In this document: piece after piece, positions 1-6,763 of the stretch
Position numbering within the stretch: the stretch's first letter is position 1
Layout: each line of letters starts with the position of its first letter
DNA from: a bacterium
Lineage (GTDB): Bacteria; SZUA-79; Acidulodesulfobacterales; Acidulodesulfobacteraceae
Direction of reading: 5' to 3'
DNA length: 10,490 nt
Assembly (NCBI GenBank): GCA_021813595.1
Contig: JAKAKF010000183.1
Coordinates: 1 to 10,490 of the forward strand
Notes under the pieces: model-generated
Seen by the model: the letters and a program-made list of their open reading frames with translations, nothing else
Told to the model about the DNA's origin: nothing
Database searches by the model: none
Translations under genes and position numbers: made by a program

Positions 1-2557
1 TATTTAAGTTATTTAAATGTTTTAAATTTTGCGAAGCTGAACCAGGGCCTTTTATTTCCTGTCCTCTTGAATTAATTTTATTTATAGCTGCGGTAATATT
101 TCCGTTATTGTCGGCAAATTTAAGAAATCTGTCGAGCGAACCTTTGTTGACCGCCATTCTGTCTATGCCTTCAACGGTTTGTTTTGCATTCCAACCCCTG
201 AAATTTGCATATGCCGTCAATTCGTTATCGGTTACGGAGACGCCGTCTTTTTTAAGAACCTGCATGTCATGTTCGATAGAATTTACGTCTTTTCTGGATT
301 TTAAAAAGCTGTCGTTAGCGGTACTAAACGCGCTATAACTATTTTTTAACGCGGAAGAAGCACCGCCCCATTGCTCTGCTTTTAAACCTTTCGTATGCGA
401 CAGTTCGGTAGATAAATTTTTAGCAAGATCATCGTTGAATGCTTTCTCGCGTATATTGCTCAACGAAGAACTTGATACCTGTTTAGCGGAAACTCCCAAA
501 TCTGCGGCTACCGCAAAAGGCATTCTATTTCCCATTAATTTCCCGACTCCGCGCAAAGGTTTAATATTAAATTTTAAACCTTCTTCCGTCATCCATTCGT
601 GCATAGCTTCCTGCTTGCTAATACCCATTTCTTTTGCGGTTTGCGCAATAGAGTTTGCAATTTTCCTTGCTGCCGTACCCTGCAAAGTATTATATTGACT
701 TCCCTTATTGCCGGAACTCACTCCGTTTTCAGCCATTAACATGCTTGTGGCTCCGGAAATAACGTTTTTAGCCGCAACGGCTTCATCCGATTTTGCGTTC
801 GTAAGTTTCTCTCCCATAACGGAATCCATGCTATGAGTAGCAATGCCGTTTATTCCAGTATTGCCTCCGCTTGCGGCATCTACTATCCCGCTTGCATTTT
901 GAGCAGCTGAAGCCCCCGTTTTTTCATCCGTATAACTATAGCCGCCCCCGAATAAACTCTGCTTAGTTAAATTTCCGAAAAGACCGTAATGTCCGGCAAG
1001 AGGCGTTCCGGCAGTGTCTCTTCTCGACGATATCATCTGATTTGAATTCCAATTATCCATATTTACAGCGTCCTGCTTTATGGCGCCGGTAGCCATAGTT
1101 CTTGAAGCGCCCGATACCCCGCTTCCTAAAGAAGAATCCAGACTTCCGGCAAACATAGCAAGCCCGTAACTCGAACCAGTCGCAAAATAGTAGGTTATTA
1201 AAGGCAGCGAGCTCATTAGCATTCCGCTCCAGCCGAACATAGACGATAAATAGTTATTATGCATAATTCCCATAGAAGCCAAAGAATAGCCGTAACCGGA
1301 AACCTGATTTACCCCTTCCAGTTGCATTATTACTTCCTGCATATAATTTATTACGGTGGCAAAAGGCGCCCATAAAACCATCCACAGGAGAAGCTGCGAA
1401 TACATCTTTGCATAACTGTGCCCGAAAGGAAACATTAAAAACATAAGAAGAAACACCCCTCCTACGCTTACCAAACCCTGCAAAACCCCGTACATCGACG
1501 GCAAGAATTGCGCTACGGTTAAACCTATCATGGCAAATGTGCTTTTCTGCTGCTGTTCGGCAATGGAAGTTCCGTAAGCGAGATTGTTTACGTTGGCTCC
1601 CGCCGCCTGAGCGTTTGCCGCTACGGCTTCGGAAACCGTATTAACGGCAAGCGTCTGCATTAACTGATTGCTTGCGCTCTGCGCTATATTAAGGATATCC
1701 GCGTTAACGAGTCCAAACTTCTGGTCGTATTGGGCTGCGGTAAGCCCCGAAGCCGCGGCTAAAGCAGGTTCTAAGCTTCCGTTAACGTAATTCTCCATAT
1801 CGTTCGTTATATCTGAATACGCCTGAGAGCATGTTATAGTGCTTTGCGTTACAGGATTCTGGTTTTCGTCGTAATAAGTGGTCAAAAGATTTGCTCCGGC
1901 TCCGGTTGCGTAAGTTCCGTAATACTGCCACAAACCTACCGAAGTAAGCCCTGAATAGTTGGGAGCAGTATTGTCGGTCGCATCTCCGGCAAGCTCTATC
2001 TGCTGGTCCGAAAGATATCCCCTTAATATACCGGGCTCGACGCAGTTACCGAAAAACTGGTTATAATTGCTTAAAAGAATAGGGTCGTTAATAGAAGCGG
2101 AATAAGCTGCGCTCGGCATAGTCAGTGAAAGTCCGAGTCCGGAAGAAGTATAAGAGAGCGTATTGGGGAGAGAAAAAGCGTGTCCTATTACGTCGGCAAG
2201 GGTATTGCCTAACTGCGAGGCAAGACTGACGGGCACGGCTACTCCTATGGGAACTCTATTTACTATTCCTCCGTTAGGAACATTAGGATTTACATGATCT
2301 ATTATAGAAACGCTGACGTTAGGCACTATAAAAACCATATATACGAGAGCTATCGTTACGAACGCGGAAGGTATCCTGATATGAGCGTCCGCCATTCTTT
2401 TTGAAAAAGTCTGTATAAACGCCATTGCGAAAGCAAGCAATGCCCCGATTTTAGCAGCCATGGCAAACTGCGGAGAATATACCAAAGAAGAAACGGCCGA
2501 TAAAAGATACCATTCCAGGTAACCTGAACCGTAAGAATAAATAGGAAAAAGACTCAT
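1..2557 (-). CDS. traG: TraG, F-type conjugation mating-pair stabilisation protein (C-terminus off the left edge)
   Basis: The frame is open from an ATG at 2557 to the window edge, about 852 codons with no stop. The start is well supported by AAGGAGG just upstream, and ATGA overlaps the stop of the preceding gene. I read a short N-terminal segment, hydrophobic helices at about 36-54 and 64-84, a long polar, Asn/Ser/Thr-rich and presumably periplasmic stretch (about 90-340, with two cysteines near 172 and 243), then hydrophobic segments at about 341-378, 388-406 and 445-470. After that comes a Ser/Ala/Gly-rich hydrophilic tail with no membrane segments. This is the layout of the TraG_N family. 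F TraG is an inner-membrane protein of about 940 residues; its N-terminal part is needed for pilus assembly and its C-terminal part for mating-pair stabilisation and entry exclusion. Identification rests on topology, length and the traU/trbC context. Confidence 0.85.
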   Translation of the reverse strand, partial: MSLFPIYSYGSGYLEWYLLSAVSSLVYSPQFAMAAKIGALLAFAMAFIQTFSKRMADAHIRIPSAFVTIALVYMVFIVPNVSVSIIDHVNPNVPNGGIVNRVPIGVAVPVSLASQLGNTLADVIGHAFSLPNTLSYTSSGLGLSLTMPSAAYSASINDPILLSNYNQFFGNCVEPGILRGYLSDQQIELAGDATDNTAPNYSGLTSVGLWQYYGTYATGAGANLLTTYYDENQNPVTQSTITCSQAYSDITNDMENYVNGSLEPALAAASGLTAAQYDQKFGLVNADILNIAQSASNQLMQTLAVNTVSEAVAANAQAAGANVNNLAYGTSIAEQQQKSTFAMIGLTVAQFLPSMYGVLQGLVSVGGVFLLMFLMFPFGHSYAKMYSQLLLWMVLWAPFATVINYMQEVIMQLEGVNQVSGYGYSLASMGIMHNNYLSSMFGWSGMLMSSLPLITYYFATGSSYGLAMFAGSLDSSLGSGVSGASRTMATGAIKQDAVNMDNWNSNQMISSRRDTAGTPLAGHYGLFGNLTKQSLFGGGYSYTDEKTGASAAQNASGIVDAASGGNTGINGIATHSMDSVMGEKLTNAKSDEAVAAKNVISGATSMLMAENGVSSGNKGSQYNTLQGTAARKIANSIAQTAKEMGISKQEAMHEWMTEEGLKFNIKPLRGVGKLMGNRMPFAVAADLGVSAKQVSSSSLSNIREKAFNDDLAKNLSTELSHTKGLKAEQWGGASSALKNSYSAFSTANDSFLKSRKDVNSIEHDMQVLKKDGVSVTDNELTAYANFRGWNAKQTVEGIDRMAVNKGSLDRFLKFADNNGNITAAINKINSRGQEIKGPGSASQNLKHLNNLN

Positions 2558-3039
2558 AATCCCTCCTTAGAGGAAATTGATTTAATAAATTCAAATATTC
2601 TCTTAGAAACGATTTTTTTTAGAAGAATGTTGTAAACTATAAAAAAAACTATTACGAAAATAAATCCGAACAGAGTAACGTATTGCTGGACATAGCGGCC
2701 GAAGATTAAAGAACTGTCAACTCCCATGTTTTCAATTAATAGCAGTAAATCAAAAATGAAAAATATACCGAGAAGTTTACCGGCTAACCATCTTGATTTT
2801 GTATCCGTATTTTTCGGGTCGAAAAACATATAGGCAAGCGTCGCCGAAATAAAAACCATTGCAGCGTTAAAGAAATAAAAAGTCCTGAAAACTTTGAGCG
2901 ACATTAATTCAGGTTTATATAAAGAAAATCCCGAAGGAATCAAAAATCCGCTAATTACGGTAAATACGACAAGGAAAAAGAGAAAGGGTTTGATTCCGGT
3001 CGCTACTTTGGATTTAAAAAAATTAGCGCCTAATTTCAA
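2554..3039 (-). CDS. four-helix inner-membrane protein of unknown function, coupled to traG
   Basis: This 161-residue protein has hydrophobic segments at about 17-38, 53-72, 87-103 and 120-141 and basic residues after the last one (KKIVSKR), so a four-pass inner-membrane protein is likely. I recognise no family. AGGAG (3052-3048) lies 8 nt before a TTG at 3039, which I take as the start. Another TTG two codons upstream (3045) is only 2 nt from the Shine-Dalgarno. The 5' end overlaps the OmpA-family gene by 17 nt, and the TGA stop overlaps the traG ATG as ATGA, so all three are probably translated together. The position suggests a transfer-apparatus accessory or assembly factor for TraG, but that is inferred from position only. 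Confidence 0.75.
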   Translation of the reverse strand: MKLGANFFKSKVATGIKPFLFFLVVFTVISGFLIPSGFSLYKPELMSLKVFRTFYFFNAAMVFISATLAYMFFDPKNTDTKSRWLAGKLLGIFFIFDLLLLIENMGVDSSLIFGRYVQQYVTLFGFIFVIVFFIVYNILLKKIVSKRIFEFIKSISSKEGL

Positions 3040-3592
3040 TTTCAACTCTCCTGTTGATTTTGTTTATATCCGATATATAACAACATTTTCCGTATCCTTT
3101 GACTTTTGCTTTGACGTTTAAGAATTTTTTCGCCGATTCCGCTCTCTTAAGCGCAAGCCAATCATTATATTTTTTAGTTCCGAAATGGTCGGTATAACCG
3201 ATAATAGTTATATTTTTCTTATTTTTTAGCAAAGGTTCGATTTTGCTTAACCGATATTTCATCGCCGGAGTTAGATTATAACGGCTAAACGCAAAACCGG
3301 ATACCGTATAAGGAATCTCTTTAGCGGGCTTTTTGGAATGTTTTAGGCTTTTATATACATTATTCAGAGCTAACTGCGAAAATATCTTATGCGTCAATTT
3401 CGAGATATGGTAATTGAAATGCTTATAAGGCTTTAAAGGCGTAATTCGTTGCGATTTCGTCAAGGTATAAGTCAGATTTGCGACGTAATATTTATCATAA
3501 TGAACATTTCGCTGCCTTGTGTAGGCAAAAGCCGTCGAACTCAAAAATAAAAAAACGATAGATGAAAATAAAATAATTTTCCGCATGAACAT
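3023..3592 (-). CDS. OmpA-family peptidoglycan-binding envelope protein
   Basis: This 189-residue protein has a clear signal peptide (basic MFMRK, hydrophobic core, SSTAFA before the likely cleavage at about 23). The C-terminal ~90 residues form an OmpA/Pal/MotB-like domain: the IGYTDHFGTKKYN motif (about 131-143), the ALKRAESAKKFL helix (147-158) and a terminal NRRVEIEIR strand (180-188). D135 and R150 are at the positions that bind diaminopimelate in OmpA domains. The middle (24-100) is basic and unfamiliar, and I see no lipobox or beta-barrel. AGGAG lies 6 nt before the ATG. It is the first gene of the OmpA-4TM-TraG overlap group, directly behind a promoter/operator box. It may anchor the transfer channel to peptidoglycan; that role is inferred from context. 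Confidence 0.88.
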   Translation of the reverse strand: MFMRKIILFSSIVFLFLSSTAFAYTRQRNVHYDKYYVANLTYTLTKSQRITPLKPYKHFNYHISKLTHKIFSQLALNNVYKSLKHSKKPAKEIPYTVSGFAFSRYNLTPAMKYRLSKIEPLLKNKKNITIIGYTDHFGTKKYNDWLALKRAESAKKFLNVKAKVKGYGKCCYISDINKINRRVEIEIRR

Positions 3593-3609
3593 AAAATGCT
3601 CCTATATAA

Positions 3610-3652
3610 ATTATATAACTTTAAGTTTACAAAAATATATAAAAAAAGTCAA
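3610..3652 (-). promoter_or_regulatory. promoter with palindromic operator upstream of the OmpA-4TM-TraG unit
   Basis: On the minus strand TTGACT (3652-3647) is followed after 17 bp by TAAACT (3629-3624). The perfect palindrome AACTT-T-AAGTT (3627-3617) overlaps that hexamer. TATAAT (3615-3610) lies just downstream and is an alternative -10 without a good -35. The core 3613-3632 recurs at 8658-8677 with one mismatch, at the palindrome centre. An operator over the -10/start region would suit a repressor. If TATAAT is the true -10, the palindrome sits in the spacer as an activator site would. Confidence 0.6.
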
Positions 3653-3677
3653 ATTATGAATATATATGCAATGAATT

Positions 3678-4466
3678 TTAATAAACAGAACGAATAGGTC
3701 CGCTCATTTGCCATTTTCCAAAAGTGTAGTTAAAGGACAGAGAAATATAAGTCGGATTACCGTCGCAATCATCGTAAAAACTTTCTGGATACGCCAAAAA
3801 ACCATCAGACGATACGACGTCTTTGTAACCTTTGCATAACCCCTTTGGAATTGTATAATGTTTTCCGCCTAAAAAATTCAGTTCATACGCTCGGACAGGA
3901 AACATACTTACAACCGTCCATAATGGAAAACCGTTTTCCTCTTGACCTGCTGTATAGTCAGTTATGTTAATCATATGTCCAAGGCTATTGATATGAACAT
4001 TTATTTTTTTATCTTTAAGCAACGCATTTATCACGGGACGTTCGCCGAGCCTGCAGGCAATAAAAAGAGCCGTCTGATAATGCCGCCCTTGAGCGTTTAT
4101 ATTATTATAAACATTTTGATAATTTTTTAGTATCTTAGAAACAACTTGGGCAAGAAAACGAACCCTCTTTATTTCGGCATTTATTGGTAAAAAATGGTGA
4201 TTTAAGTTTGTATTATTCGAAACACCTTTCCTTATATTTCCGCGATAATCTCTGATTAAAACCCTTAAATCTGCGACAGTGAAGGAAACATGTTTATCGA
4301 TTAACTTATTAATAATTTTAATATCTGAAAAACTAATTATTTTTCTATGCAAAATGGCACTCATTTCTGGATTATTGCTTTTTATATTTCCCGATGTCGC
4401 CGCACAACCAGACATTATAAGCGGAATAATCGATAAGATAAAAATACTTAAAATAATTTTTTTCAT
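3678..4466 (-). CDS. lipoprotein with an ankyrin-like repeat, function unknown
   Basis: With the ATG at 4466 this is a 262-residue protein starting MKKIILSIFILS. The lipobox IMSG-C21 marks it for lipidation, and Ala at +2 favours the outer membrane if Lol sorting applies. Residues about 122-158 read like one ankyrin repeat: N-x-NAQGRHYQTALFIACRLG, then a helix PVINALL and a terminal VHIN, matching the family's TALHxAxxxG...V..LL...N pattern. The remainder (160-262) is aromatic-rich with cysteines at about 211 and 234 and resembles nothing I know. A TTG at 4478 would add four residues; I prefer the ATG because MKK is a typical lipoprotein start, although no Shine-Dalgarno is visible. It begins 39 nt after the nuclease-like gene, with no promoter seen between them. 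Confidence 0.75.
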   Translation of the reverse strand: MKKIILSIFILSIIPLIMSGCAATSGNIKSNNPEMSAILHRKIISFSDIKIINKLIDKHVSFTVADLRVLIRDYRGNIRKGVSNNTNLNHHFLPINAEIKRVRFLAQVVSKILKNYQNVYNNINAQGRHYQTALFIACRLGERPVINALLKDKKINVHINSLGHMINITDYTAGQEENGFPLWTVVSMFPVRAYELNFLGGKHYTIPKGLCKGYKDVVSSDGFLAYPESFYDDCDGNPTYISLSFNYTFGKWQMSGPIRSVY

Positions 4467-4505
4467 ATTAACAAACAAGTTTTTTTCATTAAAAGAATTA
4501 AATAA

Positions 4506-5012
4506 TCAATAAATATTCGTTTCAATTGAAAGTTTTTTATTTTTATACACACGATAATAACAAATTTCATTATCGTCCAATATTCGTTTTTCTTCTTCTG
4601 TAAGAGGTTCTGTATATATAAAATCTACGATAAAAAGAAAAAACTTATAATCTTGAAAATCACCGTTGTTGCAAAAGTCTTTACTTGCTTTTACGGAAAT
4701 AAATTGATCTATAGCCGTTCCCCACCCCCAATTTGCATTTTTATGATTCCTTTTTATTTCAAATAAAATTTTGTTATTTTTATCTATAAAATCAAGTTTA
4801 TTTTTCCTTCCAAAAGAATTAAAACCTTTTTTATCTGGTTCTAATTCTACTTTACAATATTGATAATATAAATTTTTAAAAAAAGGTTGCAACACCCAAT
4901 CTTCAATTCTGAATTGTTTTTTGACTTTATTCTTGGATTGTTTTTTGTCTTCAAAAAAATTTTCTTTATAACTCGCAAATTCAGAATATCTATCAAAACA
5001 GCCCTTTATCAT
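4506..5012 (-). CDS. PD-(D/E)XK nuclease-like protein, possibly the C-terminal part of a longer gene
   Basis: The 168-residue reading frame carries a PD-(D/E)XK-type signature: D74 in KLDFID, then E85-x-K87 on the strand KILFEIK, followed by a helix with Q103 in AIDQF. That spacing (D-x10-E-x-K) fits the core of restriction-endonuclease-like folds, which cleave or bind DNA with a metal ion. An Arg/Lys-rich N-terminus and a short C-terminal beta segment surround it. No methyltransferase or other restriction subunit is in the window. There is no Shine-Dalgarno before ATG 5012, and the sequence immediately upstream (5009-5133) looks coding in other frames, so the true protein may start at 5133. 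This stretch is visibly more AT-rich than traU and traG, consistent with separate acquisition. The nuclease assignment comes from the motif only. Confidence 0.6.
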   Translation of the reverse strand: MIKGCFDRYSEFASYKENFFEDKKQSKNKVKKQFRIEDWVLQPFFKNLYYQYCKVELEPDKKGFNSFGRKNKLDFIDKNNKILFEIKRNHKNANWGWGTAIDQFISVKASKDFCNNGDFQDYKFFLFIVDFIYTEPLTEEEKRILDDNEICYYRVYKNKKLSIETNIY

Positions 5013-5133
5013 TTCTTTTTTTTAGATGATTCGTGTTGTTTCCAACAATTAAAAACTAATTCATCAAATTTAAAATATTTTTTAAAATTTATTTCATTTT
5101 CTAAAAAAAATCTTCTAATTGTTTTTTATTCAT
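5009..5133 (-). pseudogene. apparent N-terminal coding region of the nuclease-like gene, split by two homopolymer frame breaks
   Basis: From ATG 5133 the frame reads MNKKQLEDFF and stops at TAG right after a T8 run (5110-5103). Stepping back one base at the T8 opens LENEINFKKYFKF and onward, which looks like a normal continuation. That frame ends at TGA 5011-5009, just after an A8 run (TCT AAA AAA AAG AAA TGA). A second -1 step there leads into the nuclease frame through AAA GAA ATG ATA. With one extra base in each run there would be a single protein of about 210 residues. The cause could be sequencing error, decay, phase variation or ribosomal slippage; sequence alone cannot separate these. 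Confidence 0.5.
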
Positions 5134-5185
5134 TCTTAATTTTTACAATTATGTAAATGCCTAATACAATAGTTTTATTATTAAA

Positions 5186-5214
5186 ATTATATATCCAGGT
5201 TAAAATAAAATCAA
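5186..5214 (-). promoter_or_regulatory. likely sigma-70 promoter for the nuclease-like gene
   Basis: On the minus strand TTGATT (5214-5209) is followed by a 17-bp spacer and a consensus TATAAT (5191-5186). Initiation would be near 5180, about 45 nt before the ATG at 5133. The -35 overlaps the stop codon of the GGDEF gene, so it lies exactly where a new transcription unit would begin. Called from consensus match and spacing only. Confidence 0.45.
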
Positions 5215-5945
5215 ATCTCGTTCAACACCCCCGTAAGAGAATCCGTTATCTCTACCATTCTTTCTTTTCCCCTTGCGATAATCCTGTTCCTGCCGCTTTC
5301 TTTAGCGGCATACAAAAGCTCGTCCACGTGTTTTACGATATCTTCGACATTTTCATCTAATTTTTCGCCTGCCTCGATAACCCCCATGCTTACCGTAATA
5401 TAACCGACATCTTTAATTTTTTCTTTGGCAATAGCCGTTTTAATCCGAAAAGCAACCATTACCGCATCCGTTAAAACAGAATTTATGAGCAAAACCATAA
5501 ATTCTTCTCCGCCGAATCTCGCCGCGTAGTCTTCCGTCCTTACCGTTCTTGCAAGAATATCCGCAAATGCCTTTAAAACTTCGTCCCCTTTGTCGTGGCC
5601 GTAATCGTCGTTTATTTTTTTGAAATGGTCTATATCGAGCATAATTACCGAAAACGGAATATTTCGTTTAACGCTTTCTTCGTGGATTTTAGCAAGTAGT
5701 TTATCAAGATACCTGCGGTTGTATAGCCGGGTCAAATGGTCTTTTACGTTGGAATTTTTTAATTTCATAATTTCGGTCTCTTTTTGCGAACGGGAATGGA
5801 ATTCGTAAAAATATACGAACAAAGCAAGGATAAACAAGAAAAAAATAATTATATTTACGGCGGATATACCGAGAAAAGCGGTATTGACGGAAATAAATAA
5901 AATAATTAACAAAACTGCCTGAACCAACGATATCTTTGAAATCAA
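5211..5945 (-). CDS. membrane-bound GGDEF diguanylate cyclase
   Basis: This 244-residue protein should make cyclic di-GMP from two GTP. Two hydrophobic segments (about 7-27 and 30-48) anchor it in the inner membrane with almost no periplasmic sensor. A short helix leads to a full GGDEF domain (about 67-225): entry motif DHLTRLYNRR (69-78), metal-binding MLDIDHFKKIND (102-113), the active-site variant GGEEF (145-149), and an RxxD inhibitory site RTED (136-139) exactly five residues before it, so product inhibition is likely. The start is TTG 5945, which shares two bases with the upstream HD-GYP stop; GGAGG lies 10 nt before it. The last residues, TDSLTGVLN (234-242), again resemble a GGDEF entry motif and then stop, hinting that a second domain was lost. 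Confidence 0.93.
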   Translation of the reverse strand: MISKISLVQAVLLIILFISVNTAFLGISAVNIIIFFLFILALFVYFYEFHSRSQKETEIMKLKNSNVKDHLTRLYNRRYLDKLLAKIHEESVKRNIPFSVIMLDIDHFKKINDDYGHDKGDEVLKAFADILARTVRTEDYAARFGGEEFMVLLINSVLTDAVMVAFRIKTAIAKEKIKDVGYITVSMGVIEAGEKLDENVEDIVKHVDELLYAAKESGRNRIIARGKERMVEITDSLTGVLNEI

Positions 5946-6532
5946 GCGGCAATTACCTCCAGAAAAGCCGAAACGACGTTTTCGTCAAAATGCGTTCCTG
6001 CGCCATCTTTAATAATTTTTATGGCTTCCTCTTTAGAAAAAGCTTTCTTATAAGGTCTTTCGTTTACAAGAGCGTCGAAAACGTCCACTACGGCTACTAT
6101 TTTTGCCGGAAGGCCTATTTCGTCGCCTTTAAGTCCGAAAGGATAGCCCGTTCCGTCAACTTTTTCATGATGGTCCCTGACTATGAGGCTTATCGGCTCA
6201 AATACGCTTTTTAGTAATTCGTAACCGGCAAGAGGATGCCTTTTAACCTCTAAAAATTCTTCTGCATCGAGCTTACCGGGCTTATTCAAGATATTATCGG
6301 GAACGGCTAATTTTCCTATATCGTGTAAAAGAGTGCCGTATTTTATGTTTTCGATAAAAGATTCGCTCAAATTTAACTTCCTTGCGGTTTCTACGGCATA
6401 TTTAATCATATTTTCGGAGTGTTTTTCAGTGTATGGATTTTTTAATCCAAGCGTTTTGGCTATAACGGTAAGCATTTCCAGTTTAGCTCTGCGTTCCAAA
6501 ATTATAGCTGAATAATTATAAAAGCCGTCCAT
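5942..6532 (-). CDS. stand-alone HD-GYP cyclic-di-GMP phosphodiesterase
   Basis: This 196-residue protein consists almost entirely of an HD-GYP domain, which hydrolyses cyclic di-GMP to pGpG or GMP at a two- or three-metal centre. Key residues are visible: H38 in EKHSE, HDIGK (70-74), H99 in KRHPLAGYELL, the DHHEKVDGTGYP motif (120-131) including an intact GYP, D150 in VAVVDVFDAL, and a C-terminal GTHFDE. No receiver, PAS or membrane domain precedes it, so activity may be controlled by expression or by a partner. AAAAAAAGG upstream of ATG 6532 gives a fair ribosome site. It overlaps the following GGDEF gene, so opposing c-di-GMP enzymes are co-translated. It is not part of canonical F-type transfer operons. 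Confidence 0.93.
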   Translation of the reverse strand: MDGFYNYSAIILERRAKLEMLTVIAKTLGLKNPYTEKHSENMIKYAVETARKLNLSESFIENIKYGTLLHDIGKLAVPDNILNKPGKLDAEEFLEVKRHPLAGYELLKSVFEPISLIVRDHHEKVDGTGYPFGLKGDEIGLPAKIVAVVDVFDALVNERPYKKAFSKEEAIKIIKDGAGTHFDENVVSAFLEVIAA

Positions 6533-6568
6533 AAAATTTTCCTTTTTTTATAAATAAATTAGGGATGA

Positions 6569-6596
6569 ATTTTACCGTTATCCGCATCAAGGTCAT
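6569..6596 (-). promoter_or_regulatory. possible promoter for the HD-GYP/GGDEF pair
   Basis: On the minus strand ATGACC (6596-6591), a 16-bp spacer and TAAAAT (6574-6569) form a weak sigma-70-like promoter 36 nt before the HD-GYP ATG. Matches are 4/6 and 5/6. Read-through from trbC is an equally plausible source of transcription. Confidence 0.25.
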
Positions 6597-6628
6597 TTCC
6601 CCAAGTTTTTTTGAATAAAAGAAAACCG

Positions 6629-6640
6629 AAGGAGGTGATC
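6629..6640 (+). promoter_or_regulatory. full-length Shine-Dalgarno of the 33-residue ORF
   Basis: AAGGAGGTGATC is complementary along all 12 bases to the usual bacterial 16S rRNA 3' end, and its GGAGG core is 8 nt before the ATG at 6644. No other gene in the window has so complete a ribosome site, which is the main reason to treat the short ORF as a gene. Confidence 0.65.
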
Positions 6641-6643
6641 GTA

Positions 6644-6745
6644 ATGCTGATAATCAGTTTTGCTATTTGTTTTAAGGCATTTATCGTTGTGAAGGCAAAA
6701 TTAATCATTGCTTTTCCTGGCAAAGAAAACAAAAATAACGAATAA
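6644..6745 (+). CDS. 33-residue hydrophobic small protein, possibly a membrane peptide or type I toxin-like
   Basis: ATG 6644 opens a 33-codon frame ending in TAA at 6743-6745. The product starts MLIISFAICFKAFIVV and ends in a polar PGKENKNNE tail. About 24 residues are hydrophobic, broken by lysines at 11, 17 and 19, so one short membrane-inserted or amphipathic helix is plausible. A perfect Shine-Dalgarno precedes it and a strong rho-independent terminator follows 18 nt after the stop, giving a compact self-contained gene between trbC and hd-gyp on the opposite strand. I know no family for it. Type I toxins and small membrane regulators have this size and build, but I do not see an antisense RNA gene with confidence. 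Confidence 0.55.
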   Translation: MLIISFAICFKAFIVVKAKLIIAFPGKENKNNE

Positions 6746-6763
6746 CAACGATTAATTGCTATG

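Noticed and set aside
108..698. Two plus-strand ORFs of 76 and 87 codons
   Set aside because: They lie opposite the long continuous traG frame, have no ribosome sites and read as antisense shadows.
2894..3121. Plus-strand 75-codon ORF
   Set aside because: Antisense to the overlapping OmpA-family and 4TM genes, which have signal peptide, domain and ribosome-site support.
4463..4489. Eight-codon minus-strand frame (MKKTCLLI) whose TGA overlaps the lipoprotein ATG
   Set aside because: It could be a coupling leader peptide, but it has no Shine-Dalgarno and such short frames are common in A-rich DNA. Not annotated.
4887..5360. Two plus-strand ORFs of 89 and 67 codons
   Set aside because: Low-complexity Phe/Ile/Leu-rich translations of AT-rich DNA, antisense to the nuclease-like and GGDEF genes.
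5704..5952. Minus-strand 82-codon ORF inside the GGDEF gene
   Set aside because: Alternative frame of the GGDEF N-terminus. The GGDEF frame has clear domain motifs.
5936..6214. Plus-strand 92-codon ORF
   Set aside because: Antisense shadow of the HD-GYP coding sequence.
6629..6640. Minus-strand GATCACCTCCTT as a 16S rRNA 3'-end fragment
   Set aside because: Only these 12 bases match and the sequence next to them is not rRNA-like. It is explained as a strong Shine-Dalgarno on the plus strand.
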